NCBI GenBank assembly: GCA_031267205.1
Contig: JAIRZN010000173.1
Coordinates: 1-9,001, forward strand
Origin: Tannerellaceae bacterium
GTDB taxonomy: Bacteria; Bacteroidota; Bacteroidia; Bacteroidales; Tannerellaceae
Direction: 5' to 3'
DNA: 9,001 nt
The notes under the pieces are model-generated. The model was not told where the DNA came from. It ran no database searches and saw only the letters and a program-made list of their open reading frames with translations. This document shows positions 1-7,267 of the stretch, one piece after another. Position numbers and translations under genes: made by a program. Every line of letters starts with the position of its first letter. Position 1 is the stretch's first letter.

Positions 1-25
1 AAAAGGTACAATTAGGATTAATCAC

Positions 26-33
26 TACATTTG
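26..33 (+). promoter_or_regulatory. Candidate Bacteroidetes -7 promoter element for pgpH
   Basis: The octamer TACATTTG fits the Bacteroidetes primary sigma factor -7 consensus TAnnTTTG exactly. It ends 30 bases before the pgpH ATG, so transcription would start around base 40 and leave a leader of roughly 20-25 bases. No clear TTTG-like -33 box lies 19-21 bases upstream: bases 2-6 read AAAGG-like sequence, right at the window edge. The call therefore rests on the -7 box and its position alone. The same octamer occurs in front of the glycyl-tRNA synthetase gene. Confidence 0.5.
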
Positions 34-63
34 GGTCTTTTCTAAATAAATTAACGAGAAACA

Positions 64-2097
64 ATGAAGCTGAAGTATCATTCCATTCCTGCCGCCGTGT
101 TGTTTGTTATAACGACGGCGTTGATTGCCTATTTCTTCCCGCGCGAGGGCAAGTTCCGTTATCAGTTTCACGAAGGAAAGCCTTGGAGATATGAACTGCT
201 TACGGCGCCGAGTGATTTTCCTGTTTATAAGACGGAGGGGGAGGTGAAAGCTGCCAGGGACAGCGCTCTTAATGCGTTTGAGCCTTATTACAGGATGGAT
301 GCTTCCGTTGCTGCGGCTGAAACGGAGAAGTTGCAGGCTGACGCTAAGGAAAATGTTGTCCGTATCCCGCCACAGTATATGCAATACATAAGTAGTAGTC
401 TGGAAAAAATATACCGTAGCGGCGTTATCTCGCATGAACAGCTTGAAAACATGGGGAGGGATGACTCTAAGCGTATCAAATTGCTGGAGAATAATATTGC
501 GCAGAGTAAATATGCCGCCGATCTTTTTACTGTCCGGACGGCTTATGAGTTTATTGTCAACAGGACACCGCCGTGGTTGAGCGCGGATAGCTTGCGTACG
601 TACAATATTAACAATTACCTGACGGAGAATGTTGTTTATGATGCGGAAATGTCGGATAAGGTCAGGGAGGATATGCTTCAGAGCTTGCCTATATCCAGCG
701 GCATGGTTCAGGCGGGTGAAAGGATTGTGGACCGGGGGGAGATTGTTGATAACCATACCTATAACGTATTGCGCTCGCTCAGGATCGTGCATGAGTCCAA
801 ATCTATCGGCAACCGGCAGGAAGGGATCGTTGCCGGAGCGCAAACGATACTTGTAGCCGGCCTTTTGCTTTGTTTTTGGCTTTATCTTCATTCCTTCCGG
901 CCAAAGATATTGTACAGCCGCAAGAATACCTTGTTCCTGCTGCTGTGCATATTGACGGGTTGTATTCTGACGGAGTTGTGCATAAGGTACCATCTTTTCA
1001 ATGTTTATATACTTCCTTACGCTATTATCCCGATTGTGGTGCGCACTTTTATAGATTCCCGGACGGCGCTTTTCGCGCATCTCACGGTAGTGTTGATCTG
1101 TTCGCTTATGGTTCCGTATCCGCACGAGTTTCTGATTTTGCAGATCGTAGCCGGCATGGTGGTGACTTTCAGTCTGAGGGATCTGTCGGAGCGTTCGCAG
1201 CTTATAAGATGCGTCTTTTTGATATACCTGTCCTACTGCTTGTGCTATCTGGGTCTGTCGGTGTATATGGAAGCTGATCTGAATAAGCTCAACTGGCTCA
1301 TGTTGCTCTATTTCGGCATCAATTTTATACTGCTGATGTTTACATATATCCTTGTCTATATGCTCGAACGAACCTTCGGCTATGTATCGAGCATTACGCT
1401 TATCGAGCTGTCGAATATCAACAAGCCGTTGCTGAAGAAACTTTCCGAAGAGGCTCCGGGCACCTTCCAACATTCCATGCAGGTGTCCATACTTGCCTCC
1501 GACGCCACCGAGAAGATAGGCGGCAACGCTTCCTTAGTGAGGACGGGCGCCTTGTATCACGACATCGGCAAGATGGCTAATCCGGCCTTCTTTACCGAAA
1601 ACCAGACTAACGTCAATCCGCATGATCAGATAACCTTTGAACAAAGCGCGCAAATCATCATCGGGCATGTTGCGGAAGGCGTGAAATTTGCGGAGAAGTA
1701 TTCCCTGCCGCAGGCCATCGTCGACTTTATCCGCACTCATCACGGAAGGGGAAAGACAAAGTATTTCTACACCATGTTTCACAACAAATATCCCGACAAG
1801 GAAATAAACGAAGAGATGTTCACTTACCCCGGCCCCAACCCCTTCAGCAAGGAAACGTCCGTCCTGATGATGGCCGATTCGGTCGAAGCTGCCTCAAGGA
1901 GCCTGAAGACGCACCGAGAGGAGGATATAAGGGAATTGGTCGAGAAGATTATAGACGCCCAGCTTGCCGATGGCTTGCATAAGGACACACCGCTTACTTT
2001 CCGCGACGTGGAAGACGTTAAAAACATATTTATCGACAAGCTGAAGATCATGTATCACACCAGGATCAGTTACCCCGAACAGTCTTCGTCGAAATAA
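64..2097 (+). CDS. pgpH: PgpH-type 7TM-HD phosphohydrolase (cyclic di-AMP phosphodiesterase)
   Basis: 677-residue inner-membrane protein with the three-part build of the 7TM-HD (PgpH) family. Residues about 8-25 form one membrane segment. Residues about 27-250 form the extracytoplasmic 7TMR-HDED domain, with its typical GERIVDRGEI stretch at 218-227. Residues about 254-435 hold a cluster of membrane helices. From about 460 there is a cytoplasmic HD domain. The expected metal ligands are all visible: H470 (FQHS), H499-D500 (YHDIGK), H535 (GHV), H559-H560 (THHG) and D605 (MADS). Their spacing closely follows Listeria PgpH, a di-iron enzyme that cleaves c-di-AMP to pApA, so an active phosphodiesterase is inferred. 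Length is close to the usual 680-720 residues. I chose the ATG at 64 because the first membrane helix follows at once and the -7 promoter box lies a short distance upstream; there is no Shine-Dalgarno, as is normal in this phylum. The last 32 bases overlap the convergent transporter gene. Substrate specificity is by family only. Confidence 0.93.
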   Translation: MKLKYHSIPAAVLFVITTALIAYFFPREGKFRYQFHEGKPWRYELLTAPSDFPVYKTEGEVKAARDSALNAFEPYYRMDASVAAAETEKLQADAKENVVRIPPQYMQYISSSLEKIYRSGVISHEQLENMGRDDSKRIKLLENNIAQSKYAADLFTVRTAYEFIVNRTPPWLSADSLRTYNINNYLTENVVYDAEMSDKVREDMLQSLPISSGMVQAGERIVDRGEIVDNHTYNVLRSLRIVHESKSIGNRQEGIVAGAQTILVAGLLLCFWLYLHSFRPKILYSRKNTLFLLLCILTGCILTELCIRYHLFNVYILPYAIIPIVVRTFIDSRTALFAHLTVVLICSLMVPYPHEFLILQIVAGMVVTFSLRDLSERSQLIRCVFLIYLSYCLCYLGLSVYMEADLNKLNWLMLLYFGINFILLMFTYILVYMLERTFGYVSSITLIELSNINKPLLKKLSEEAPGTFQHSMQVSILASDATEKIGGNASLVRTGALYHDIGKMANPAFFTENQTNVNPHDQITFEQSAQIIIGHVAEGVKFAEKYSLPQAIVDFIRTHHGRGKTKYFYTMFHNKYPDKEINEEMFTYPGPNPFSKETSVLMMADSVEAASRSLKTHREEDIRELVEKIIDAQLADGLHKDTPLTFRDVEDVKNIFIDKLKIMYHTRISYPEQSSSK

Positions 2098-3502
2098 CTC
2101 GGTCATAAACAAAGAGGCAAGCTACGGCGACGACACCTACCGCCAGCAATACGATCCAAAGACGCGACGGGTGGGAACTATCCCACAGCAAACGGGTGAG
2201 TTCCTCCGGCGTGACGCCCGTCAACCGGGCCGTTTCTTCAAAATAGGCGTTAGACGATAACCCTTCCGGCAGATGCAGCCCTTTGGCTTCGGCAAACCTG
2301 CGAGTGATGGCGACCTTGTCCGACAGGCTCTGATAAACATTACCCGAAATGAAACCCGCCAGCAAATTCCCGATGAAAACCGGGATGAAGGAATATCCCA
2401 TATACAGGGCCTTCTTGTCCACGGGCGCTATCCGGCCGATATATTCCTGTATCTTAGGGGAACCGGCCATCTCTCCCAGCGCGAAGATGAGAAGGGCGGC
2501 AAGGGTGAACAGTACATTTTGCGAAACAAAGGTGAGCGCAATCCCTATCGTGCATACCAGGAAGCCGCCCGTCATCGAACGAAGCGGTTTTATCTTCATG
2601 ATCAAGCTTGATACGAGGATCTGGAAGAGGATGATGTAAAATGCGTCCATATTAGTGACAAACTCTGCTTCCATCACGCCGGGAGCGCTGCTGTAATTGG
2701 CGCTTATAAAGGGAATATACGTGTGGAAGAAGTCGTAAAGCATGGCCGTGTCCACCCATTGCGAAACAAACACTGGGAGAGTGAAAAACAGTTGATAGTA
2801 CATCGCCCAGAAACCTGCTGCTATTAATAGGAAGATGATGAACTTCGTGTCTTTCAGAATACCGCCCATATTGCGGAAAATCTCTGCAAGGGACTCCGTA
2901 ACGGAGCCTTCGCGCTTGGCCGACTCCCGACCCGGCTCTTTGTAGAAAGGCAGCAGGAGCAGGTTAAGGGCGATAATGCCTGCAGATATATAGAAGACCG
3001 TATGGTAAGAGGACTTGAAGAGCAATGTAACCATAGGCCCAAAGAAAGCGCCTATGTTGACAATCATATAGAAGATGCCGAAGCCTATCGACGATGTCTC
3101 TGCCGTTGTCGTCTTGGCTACCGTCGCCTGTATGACGGGTTTGAACAGCGCTCCGCCGACGGCAAGGTACAGATACATCAGGAAGACGCCCGTATATGAC
3201 GAAAACAGGGGCAGCAAGATAAATGCAGACAGGTAAACGAGGAAGGAAAGAAACAATATGCGCTTGTATCCGTATCTGTCGGCAATGGCTCCGGTCAGTA
3301 CCGGAAGGAAATAGAGGATACCCGTACCTACGCCGAGCAACAAGCCTTTTTGACTCTGGGAAAACTCCAGTCCCCCCATATCGGACGAGCCGGTGAGATA
3401 ATTGGCGAACAGCATGAAAAAGCCGTACCATGCCCAGCGTTCAAACAGCTCTATTGTATTGCCAACCCAAAAGGTGCGCGGGTATTTTCCAAGTGTATTC
3501 AT
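2066..3502 (-). CDS. POT/PTR2-family (MFS) proton-coupled transporter
   Basis: 478-residue polytopic inner-membrane transporter. Helix 1 carries the ExxER motif of proton-coupled oligopeptide transporters (E18, E21, R22, followed by WAWYG). The first inter-helix loop has the MFS-type D-R-Y-G-Y-K-R pattern after GAIAD. The PTR2 signature FYxxxNxGA is present as FYMIVNIGA with N149. These three together support the POT family over a generic sugar or drug MFS pump. Di- or tripeptides driven by proton influx are the family's usual substrates, but that is inference here; nitrate and other substrates are known in relatives. An unusually long hydrophilic stretch (about residues 390-446) precedes the last membrane helix. 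It is the last gene of the minus-strand series. Its ATG overlaps the flippase stop as ATGA, suggesting translational coupling, and its 3' end runs 32 bases into pgpH on the other strand. Confidence 0.88.
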   Translation of the reverse strand: MNTLGKYPRTFWVGNTIELFERWAWYGFFMLFANYLTGSSDMGGLEFSQSQKGLLLGVGTGILYFLPVLTGAIADRYGYKRILFLSFLVYLSAFILLPLFSSYTGVFLMYLYLAVGGALFKPVIQATVAKTTTAETSSIGFGIFYMIVNIGAFFGPMVTLLFKSSYHTVFYISAGIIALNLLLLPFYKEPGRESAKREGSVTESLAEIFRNMGGILKDTKFIIFLLIAAGFWAMYYQLFFTLPVFVSQWVDTAMLYDFFHTYIPFISANYSSAPGVMEAEFVTNMDAFYIILFQILVSSLIMKIKPLRSMTGGFLVCTIGIALTFVSQNVLFTLAALLIFALGEMAGSPKIQEYIGRIAPVDKKALYMGYSFIPVFIGNLLAGFISGNVYQSLSDKVAITRRFAEAKGLHLPEGLSSNAYFEETARLTGVTPEELTRLLWDSSHPSRLWIVLLAVGVVAVACLFVYDRVISTKTVRGN

Positions 3503-4719
3503 TTTATTATGGTTTTAAAATAATTGATTCTTACAAAGATGACGAATGAGAATAAGAGCATAAAGCAGTAGGCTATACTCTGGCTCGCGGCCGAGCCTGT
3601 GATGCCGAACAATGGGATTAGCAGCCACCCGGCAACGAGCAGGCAGGCCAACCCTATGCACGACGAGGCGGCGCTGTACCTGATTCTGCCGCTGCCGATG
3701 AAATAATGACTGAAGATCGTATTGCAGCCCATGGCGACAATGCCCGGCGATAATGCGGCGATGACCCCGCGTATGCCCGTGAACTCCGGCCCGAAGAGAT
3801 AGCCGGTATATATCCGTTCCGGTACCGCAAGGACGCATATTATCATGGCGGACACGGCCGTTAACGTTATCCTGAGCAGTTGAACGGTTATCCGCTTCTG
3901 TTCTTCCTTGTCCCGGCTCTTGGCTATGCGGTTGTATTCGATGGAGGCTACGCTGCGGCTGATGTTCCATACGCTCTCGGAAATTTTGGCGCCTGCATCC
4001 AGCAGGCCGACGCCGCCTATCCCGATGAAACGCTCGACGAGGAAGTAGTTGAGGCGCATGGTGCAGGCTTCGGCCATGTTGTCGATGCTTCCCCACAGGC
4101 CATACGCCAGCATGTCCTTGAGGATGGACGGAAGCCGTCGCCGGCCTGCTTCCCTGCGCTCCGCCCTCAAAAAGGGAACCAAAAGACATAGGCTGACGAT
4201 GACAGCTACGCCGTTGGTCAGGTACATGCTCCATACGTAGACGCTTACATCCTGCCGGTGAACTATATAATAGAAGAATATCACCACGAAGAACAACAGG
4301 CCTCCCTGTATCGCCTGCGTCAGGTTGAAGCCCATAACGCAATCCTTGCCCAGCAGCAGACGGGTCTGGGCTATACCTATGGAGTAAATAACCGTCAATC
4401 CGTAAATATCGGCGGCATACCCTTCGGGCAGCAATCCCGAAAGCCACATCAGTCCGCAACCTAAGGCTGAACCGGCTAATATCCACGCAACGGCTATGGG
4501 ATACAGTATGACGGCGGGGTATTTATTGCTGAAGTAAACTAAGGTATTGCCTCCGAGTATGCTGTTGACCGTCACATTAATGCTTATCGACGCCCATATA
4601 AGCCCTATCACGCCTACGCCTTCGATGCCAAGGACGCGGGCGTTGACAAATATCAACGCCAGGTTGAGTAGGGCGACAAGATAGCGCGTAACGATGGTTT
4701 GCAGTATATCCTTAAGCAT
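3499..4719 (-). CDS. MOP-superfamily polysaccharide (Wzx-like) flippase
   Basis: 406-residue integral membrane protein, almost entirely alternating hydrophobic helices and short basic loops. The amphipathic N-terminus (MLKDILQTIVTRY) followed by a helix ending VNARVLGIEGVGVIGL resembles the first helix of O-antigen and polysaccharide flippases of the MOP superfamily. A mid-protein stretch (about residues 206-250, MLAYGLWGSIDNMAEACTMRLNYFLVE) matches the family's second half, where a loop before helix 7 opens the second bundle. Such proteins move undecaprenyl-linked glycans across the inner membrane. At about 406 residues it is shorter than many 12-14 helix Wzx proteins (about 420-500). I see no broken frame: it begins right after the deacylase stop (3-base gap) and ends in an ATGA overlap with the transporter. 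No glycosyltransferase or polymerase gene lies beside it, so the substrate cannot be read from context. A different lipid-linked substrate is possible. Confidence 0.78.
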   Translation of the reverse strand: MLKDILQTIVTRYLVALLNLALIFVNARVLGIEGVGVIGLIWASISINVTVNSILGGNTLVYFSNKYPAVILYPIAVAWILAGSALGCGLMWLSGLLPEGYAADIYGLTVIYSIGIAQTRLLLGKDCVMGFNLTQAIQGGLLFFVVIFFYYIVHRQDVSVYVWSMYLTNGVAVIVSLCLLVPFLRAERREAGRRRLPSILKDMLAYGLWGSIDNMAEACTMRLNYFLVERFIGIGGVGLLDAGAKISESVWNISRSVASIEYNRIAKSRDKEEQKRITVQLLRITLTAVSAMIICVLAVPERIYTGYLFGPEFTGIRGVIAALSPGIVAMGCNTIFSHYFIGSGRIRYSAASSCIGLACLLVAGWLLIPLFGITGSAASQSIAYCFMLLFSFVIFVRINYFKTIIK

Positions 4720-4722
4720 GTG

Positions 4723-5778
4723 TTATCCGATATTCAGGCCGTCGAGGAGGCGTACATAGGTGTCTATCGCCTCCCTTATCTCCGGCAGACTGACGTACTC
4801 GTCCGCTGCATGCGAGCGCGAGGAGTCGCCGGGCCCTATCTTCACCGAGGGAAAGGTCATCAATGCCTGGTCGCTCAGCGTAGGAGACCCGAAGGGTTGC
4901 CGGCCAAGCATTACGGCTCGCCTTACAAAGGGATGATCCATGTCCGTGCGGGTGGAGTTAAGGCGTAAACTGCGCGCATTGACCTTGCTGCGCACCTGCT
5001 CTTTGATGATGGCAAGCAGGGCTTCGTTCGTGTATAGCTCGTTGGTGCGTATATCTACGGTGAACTCGCAGCGGTCGGGTACGACATTGTGTTGAGTGCC
5101 GGCGTTTATCATCGTGACGCTCATTTTGACCGGGCCCAGCCAATTGCTCTCAAGGGGGAAGCGGCAGGCGTTGAACCACTCTATATCTTTCATCGCAAGC
5201 GTAATGGCATTTACGCCTTCTTCGCGTGCGGCATGTCCGGCCTTTCCTTCGGCGATGCAGTCGAGCACCATCAACCCCTTCTCCGCAACGGCGGGTTGCA
5301 TGCTTGTCGGCTCGCCTACTACGGCAAAGCTCACGGGTGGCAGTTCGCCCAATACGCTTCCTATCCCGCCTTTGCCGGATATTTCTTCCTCGCAGGAGGC
5401 TAAGAATATAAGGTTGTAAGGTTGTTCCCTGCCTGCAAGGAGGCAAAACGCGGCATAGAGGGATACTACGCTGGCGCCGGCGTCGTTGCTGCCGAGACCG
5501 TATAGCTTGTCGTCGCATGCTTCCTCCGCAACGAAGGGCGACTTTGTCCATCCGGCGACCGCCTTCACCGTATCTATATGTGAGTTGAGCAGGAGGGATG
5601 GCCTGTCGGGGTGAAAGCCTGGGGCGTATATCCACAGGTTATTACCCTTGCGGTGTACCGTATGCCCGCCGGCCTGCCACGTCTCCTGAAGGTAGTTGGC
5701 GACCTCGTCCTCTTCCCTGCTGAAGGATGGAAGGGCTATCATGCCTTTGAGTGTGTCAATAGCTTCGTAGAACAGCAT
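4723..5778 (-). CDS. argE: M20-family metallo-deacylase, ArgE/DapE-like (probable N-acyl-ornithine deacylase)
   Basis: 351-residue cytoplasmic M20 metallohydrolase with a full set of di-zinc residues: H67 and D69 (NSHIDTV), bridging D99 (GSNDAG), general base E131 and metal ligand E132 (SCEEEISG), E156 (VGEPT), and H323 near the C-terminus (SRSHAADEY). The dimerisation or lid domain lies between, roughly residues 165-285, with the INAGTQHNVVP segment usual in this family. It is of the type annotated as acetylornithine deacetylase in Bacteroides genomes. Because Bacteroides build arginine through N-succinyl rather than N-acetyl intermediates, the likely reaction is removal of the succinyl (or acetyl) group from an ornithine or citrulline intermediate. 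That is inference: no other arg gene is in the window, and a DapE or peptidase role cannot be excluded. It sits 7 bases after ribF and 3 bases before the flippase. Confidence 0.87.
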   Translation of the reverse strand: MLFYEAIDTLKGMIALPSFSREEDEVANYLQETWQAGGHTVHRKGNNLWIYAPGFHPDRPSLLLNSHIDTVKAVAGWTKSPFVAEEACDDKLYGLGSNDAGASVVSLYAAFCLLAGREQPYNLIFLASCEEEISGKGGIGSVLGELPPVSFAVVGEPTSMQPAVAEKGLMVLDCIAEGKAGHAAREEGVNAITLAMKDIEWFNACRFPLESNWLGPVKMSVTMINAGTQHNVVPDRCEFTVDIRTNELYTNEALLAIIKEQVRSKVNARSLRLNSTRTDMDHPFVRRAVMLGRQPFGSPTLSDQALMTFPSVKIGPGDSSRSHAADEYVSLPEIREAIDTYVRLLDGLNIG

Positions 5779-5785
5779 GTGATCT

Positions 5786-6715
5786 TCAGTATTGGGCGTC
5801 GCGCACGGATGCCATGTCGCGTTTTAGTTGTTCACTCAGCTCTCCTAAGGAGCCGAAGCGTATGTCGCCGCGTATGTGGCGCATGAGCGCAACGGTTATC
5901 TCATCCGCATAAATATCTCCTGAGAAATCCAGCAGGTGAACTTCCAGGCCGACCTTTTGAGCGGCTATGCCGAGCGTAGGACGCCGCCCTGCGTACAACA
6001 TGCCTTTGTATTTCTTTTCCCTTAGAGTTGCTTCTACGGCGTAGACGCCTTCGCACGGTAAGGCCTTAAGCGGTTCGTCTACCATAATATTGGCCGTAGG
6101 AAAGCCAAGCGTCCGTCCTATCCCGTCCCCATGCACTACATGCCCTGTCAGGCAATAAGGGTAGCCAAGCAGGCGGGCGGCCTTTTCCACTTTCCCTGCT
6201 GCGAGTTGTTTCCTAACTTCCGACGAGCTGACGGCCACTCCGTCGTATACGCAGGGGGATGCTTCCAGCGCTTCCATACCACAGGCGGAGGCATATCCGG
6301 CGTATTGCTCGAAGCCGTCCGTCCTGTCGTGGCCGAAGCGATGGTCATAGCCTGTCAGCAAGGCCTTGACGTTCCACTGCTGCGACAGTACGGAGGATAT
6401 GAACACCTGCGCCGTCAGTTCCGACAAGGCTACGGTAAAGTCCAATATTATACAGTAATCAACGCCCGTTTGGGCTAAGCGGGCGAGTTTCTCCTCCTGT
6501 GAATTGAGGAGTTTGGGCAGGTAATCGGCGTGTAATACTGCGCGGGGGTGTTGTGCAAAGGTGATTACGGCCGAAGGAAGGTGGCGTACGCGGGCGGCGT
6601 CTCTAAGTATGTCGATGAGATGCCGGTGGCCCCTGTGAACTCCGTCGAAGAAGCCAACCGTCGCGGCTATGCCGCCCTCCCCGCTTATCCCGCCTGTTTT
6701 CCTTACAACAATCAT
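5786..6715 (-). CDS. ribF: Bifunctional riboflavin kinase / FAD synthetase RibF
   Basis: 309-residue cytoplasmic enzyme that phosphorylates riboflavin to FMN and then adenylylates FMN to FAD. The N-terminal nucleotidyltransferase domain shows the ATP-binding motif VGFFDGVHRGH (residues 20-30, with the H27-x-x-H30 pair). The SSSEVR motif before residue 180 is the counterpart of the ISSTxIR signature of this superfamily. The C-terminal riboflavin kinase domain begins near 185. It has GDGIGRTLGFPTAN, with P206-T207-A208-N209 binding ATP and Mg, and the catalytic glutamate is probably E258 in LEVHLLDF. Length is normal for the family (about 305-315). The first residues before the nucleotide-binding motif are somewhat short, but the ATG at 6715 is the only sensible start and leaves a 20-base gap after the FKBP gene. 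The gene is intact and in series with its neighbours. Confidence 0.96.
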   Translation of the reverse strand: MIVVRKTGGISGEGGIAATVGFFDGVHRGHRHLIDILRDAARVRHLPSAVITFAQHPRAVLHADYLPKLLNSQEEKLARLAQTGVDYCIILDFTVALSELTAQVFISSVLSQQWNVKALLTGYDHRFGHDRTDGFEQYAGYASACGMEALEASPCVYDGVAVSSSEVRKQLAAGKVEKAARLLGYPYCLTGHVVHGDGIGRTLGFPTANIMVDEPLKALPCEGVYAVEATLREKKYKGMLYAGRRPTLGIAAQKVGLEVHLLDFSGDIYADEITVALMRHIRGDIRFGSLGELSEQLKRDMASVRDAQY

Positions 6716-6735
6716 AGCCCGCGTTTACGGATTGC

Positions 6736-7263
6736 TCAAGGTTCTTCTACTCCGGATACCTTGACTATCTCTACTTCGAACTTCAGCGTAGAATATGCCG
6801 GTATGCTGACCAGGCTGGAGTTTGACTGCGCATTAGGGCCATAGCCCAGCTCCTGCGGTATCCATACCTCCCACCTGTCGCCTTCGTGCATGTACTGGAG
6901 GGCCGTTTGCCATCCTACTACAACGCCGCTGACGGAGAACTCTACGGGTAGCTTGTCCGGGTACTCAGCCTTGTCGAACACAGAGCCGTCGATTAGGCTG
7001 CCGGTGTAATAGACGCTGACGCGGCTGGTGAAATAGATCTGCTTAGTTCCCTCGCCGCTTTTTATTACCTTATAGTATATGTATCCGTTGTTCGATAACG
7101 AGGCGAGGCGACTGTATGACGGGTCGAACGTTAGCTTGTTAAACGCTTCTGTGTTGTCCGCCTTCCAGACTTCGTCGACGGCGACATCATCTTCGCCTAT
7201 GCAGGCGGTCGTAAGCAGGGCGGCGACGAAGACCGGCAGCAGCAAATAAAGGTATCTTTTCAT
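6736..7263 (-). CDS. FKBP-type peptidyl-prolyl cis-trans isomerase, lipoprotein
   Basis: 175-residue exported lipoprotein with one FKBP domain, expected to catalyse prolyl bond isomerisation in the cell envelope. The signal peptide (residues 1-20, KR then a leucine-rich core) ends in the lipobox LTTA-C21. FKBP active-site positions can be matched: Y86, F96-D97 (SVFDKAEY), F109, V114-V115, W118 (VVVGWQTAL) and Y141 (LGYG), and the domain closes with TLKFEVEIV. The hydrophobic active-site residues are conserved, so activity is likely. An acidic cluster soon after the lipidated cysteine (C-I-G-E-D-D) resembles the Bacteroidetes lipoprotein export signal that sends lipoproteins to the cell surface, though it starts slightly late. 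It begins only 4 bases after the glycyl-tRNA synthetase stop, so it is probably co-transcribed. Clients are unknown. Confidence 0.93.
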   Translation of the reverse strand: MKRYLYLLLPVFVAALLTTACIGEDDVAVDEVWKADNTEAFNKLTFDPSYSRLASLSNNGYIYYKVIKSGEGTKQIYFTSRVSVYYTGSLIDGSVFDKAEYPDKLPVEFSVSGVVVGWQTALQYMHEGDRWEVWIPQELGYGPNAQSNSSLVSIPAYSTLKFEVEIVKVSGVEEP

Positions 7264-7267
7264 CTTC

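Noticed and set aside
25..1473. 482-codon open frame on the minus strand opposite pgpH
   Set aside because: It lies entirely antisense to a strongly supported gene. Its translation is rich in R, H, Q and I with no domain or motif I recognise, as expected from the complement of codons for membrane helices, and it has no promoter-like context.
2098..2170. Rho-independent terminator for pgpH
   Set aside because: I looked for a GC stem followed by T-rich sequence just past the pgpH stop and found none; the region is the coding end of the convergent transporter.
3515..4486. 323-codon minus-strand frame overlapping the flippase in another frame
   Set aside because: The translation is extremely rich in R, H, G and P with no hydrophobic segments or motifs. 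The flippase frame fits its neighbours exactly (3-base gap and ATGA overlap), so this is a shadow frame.
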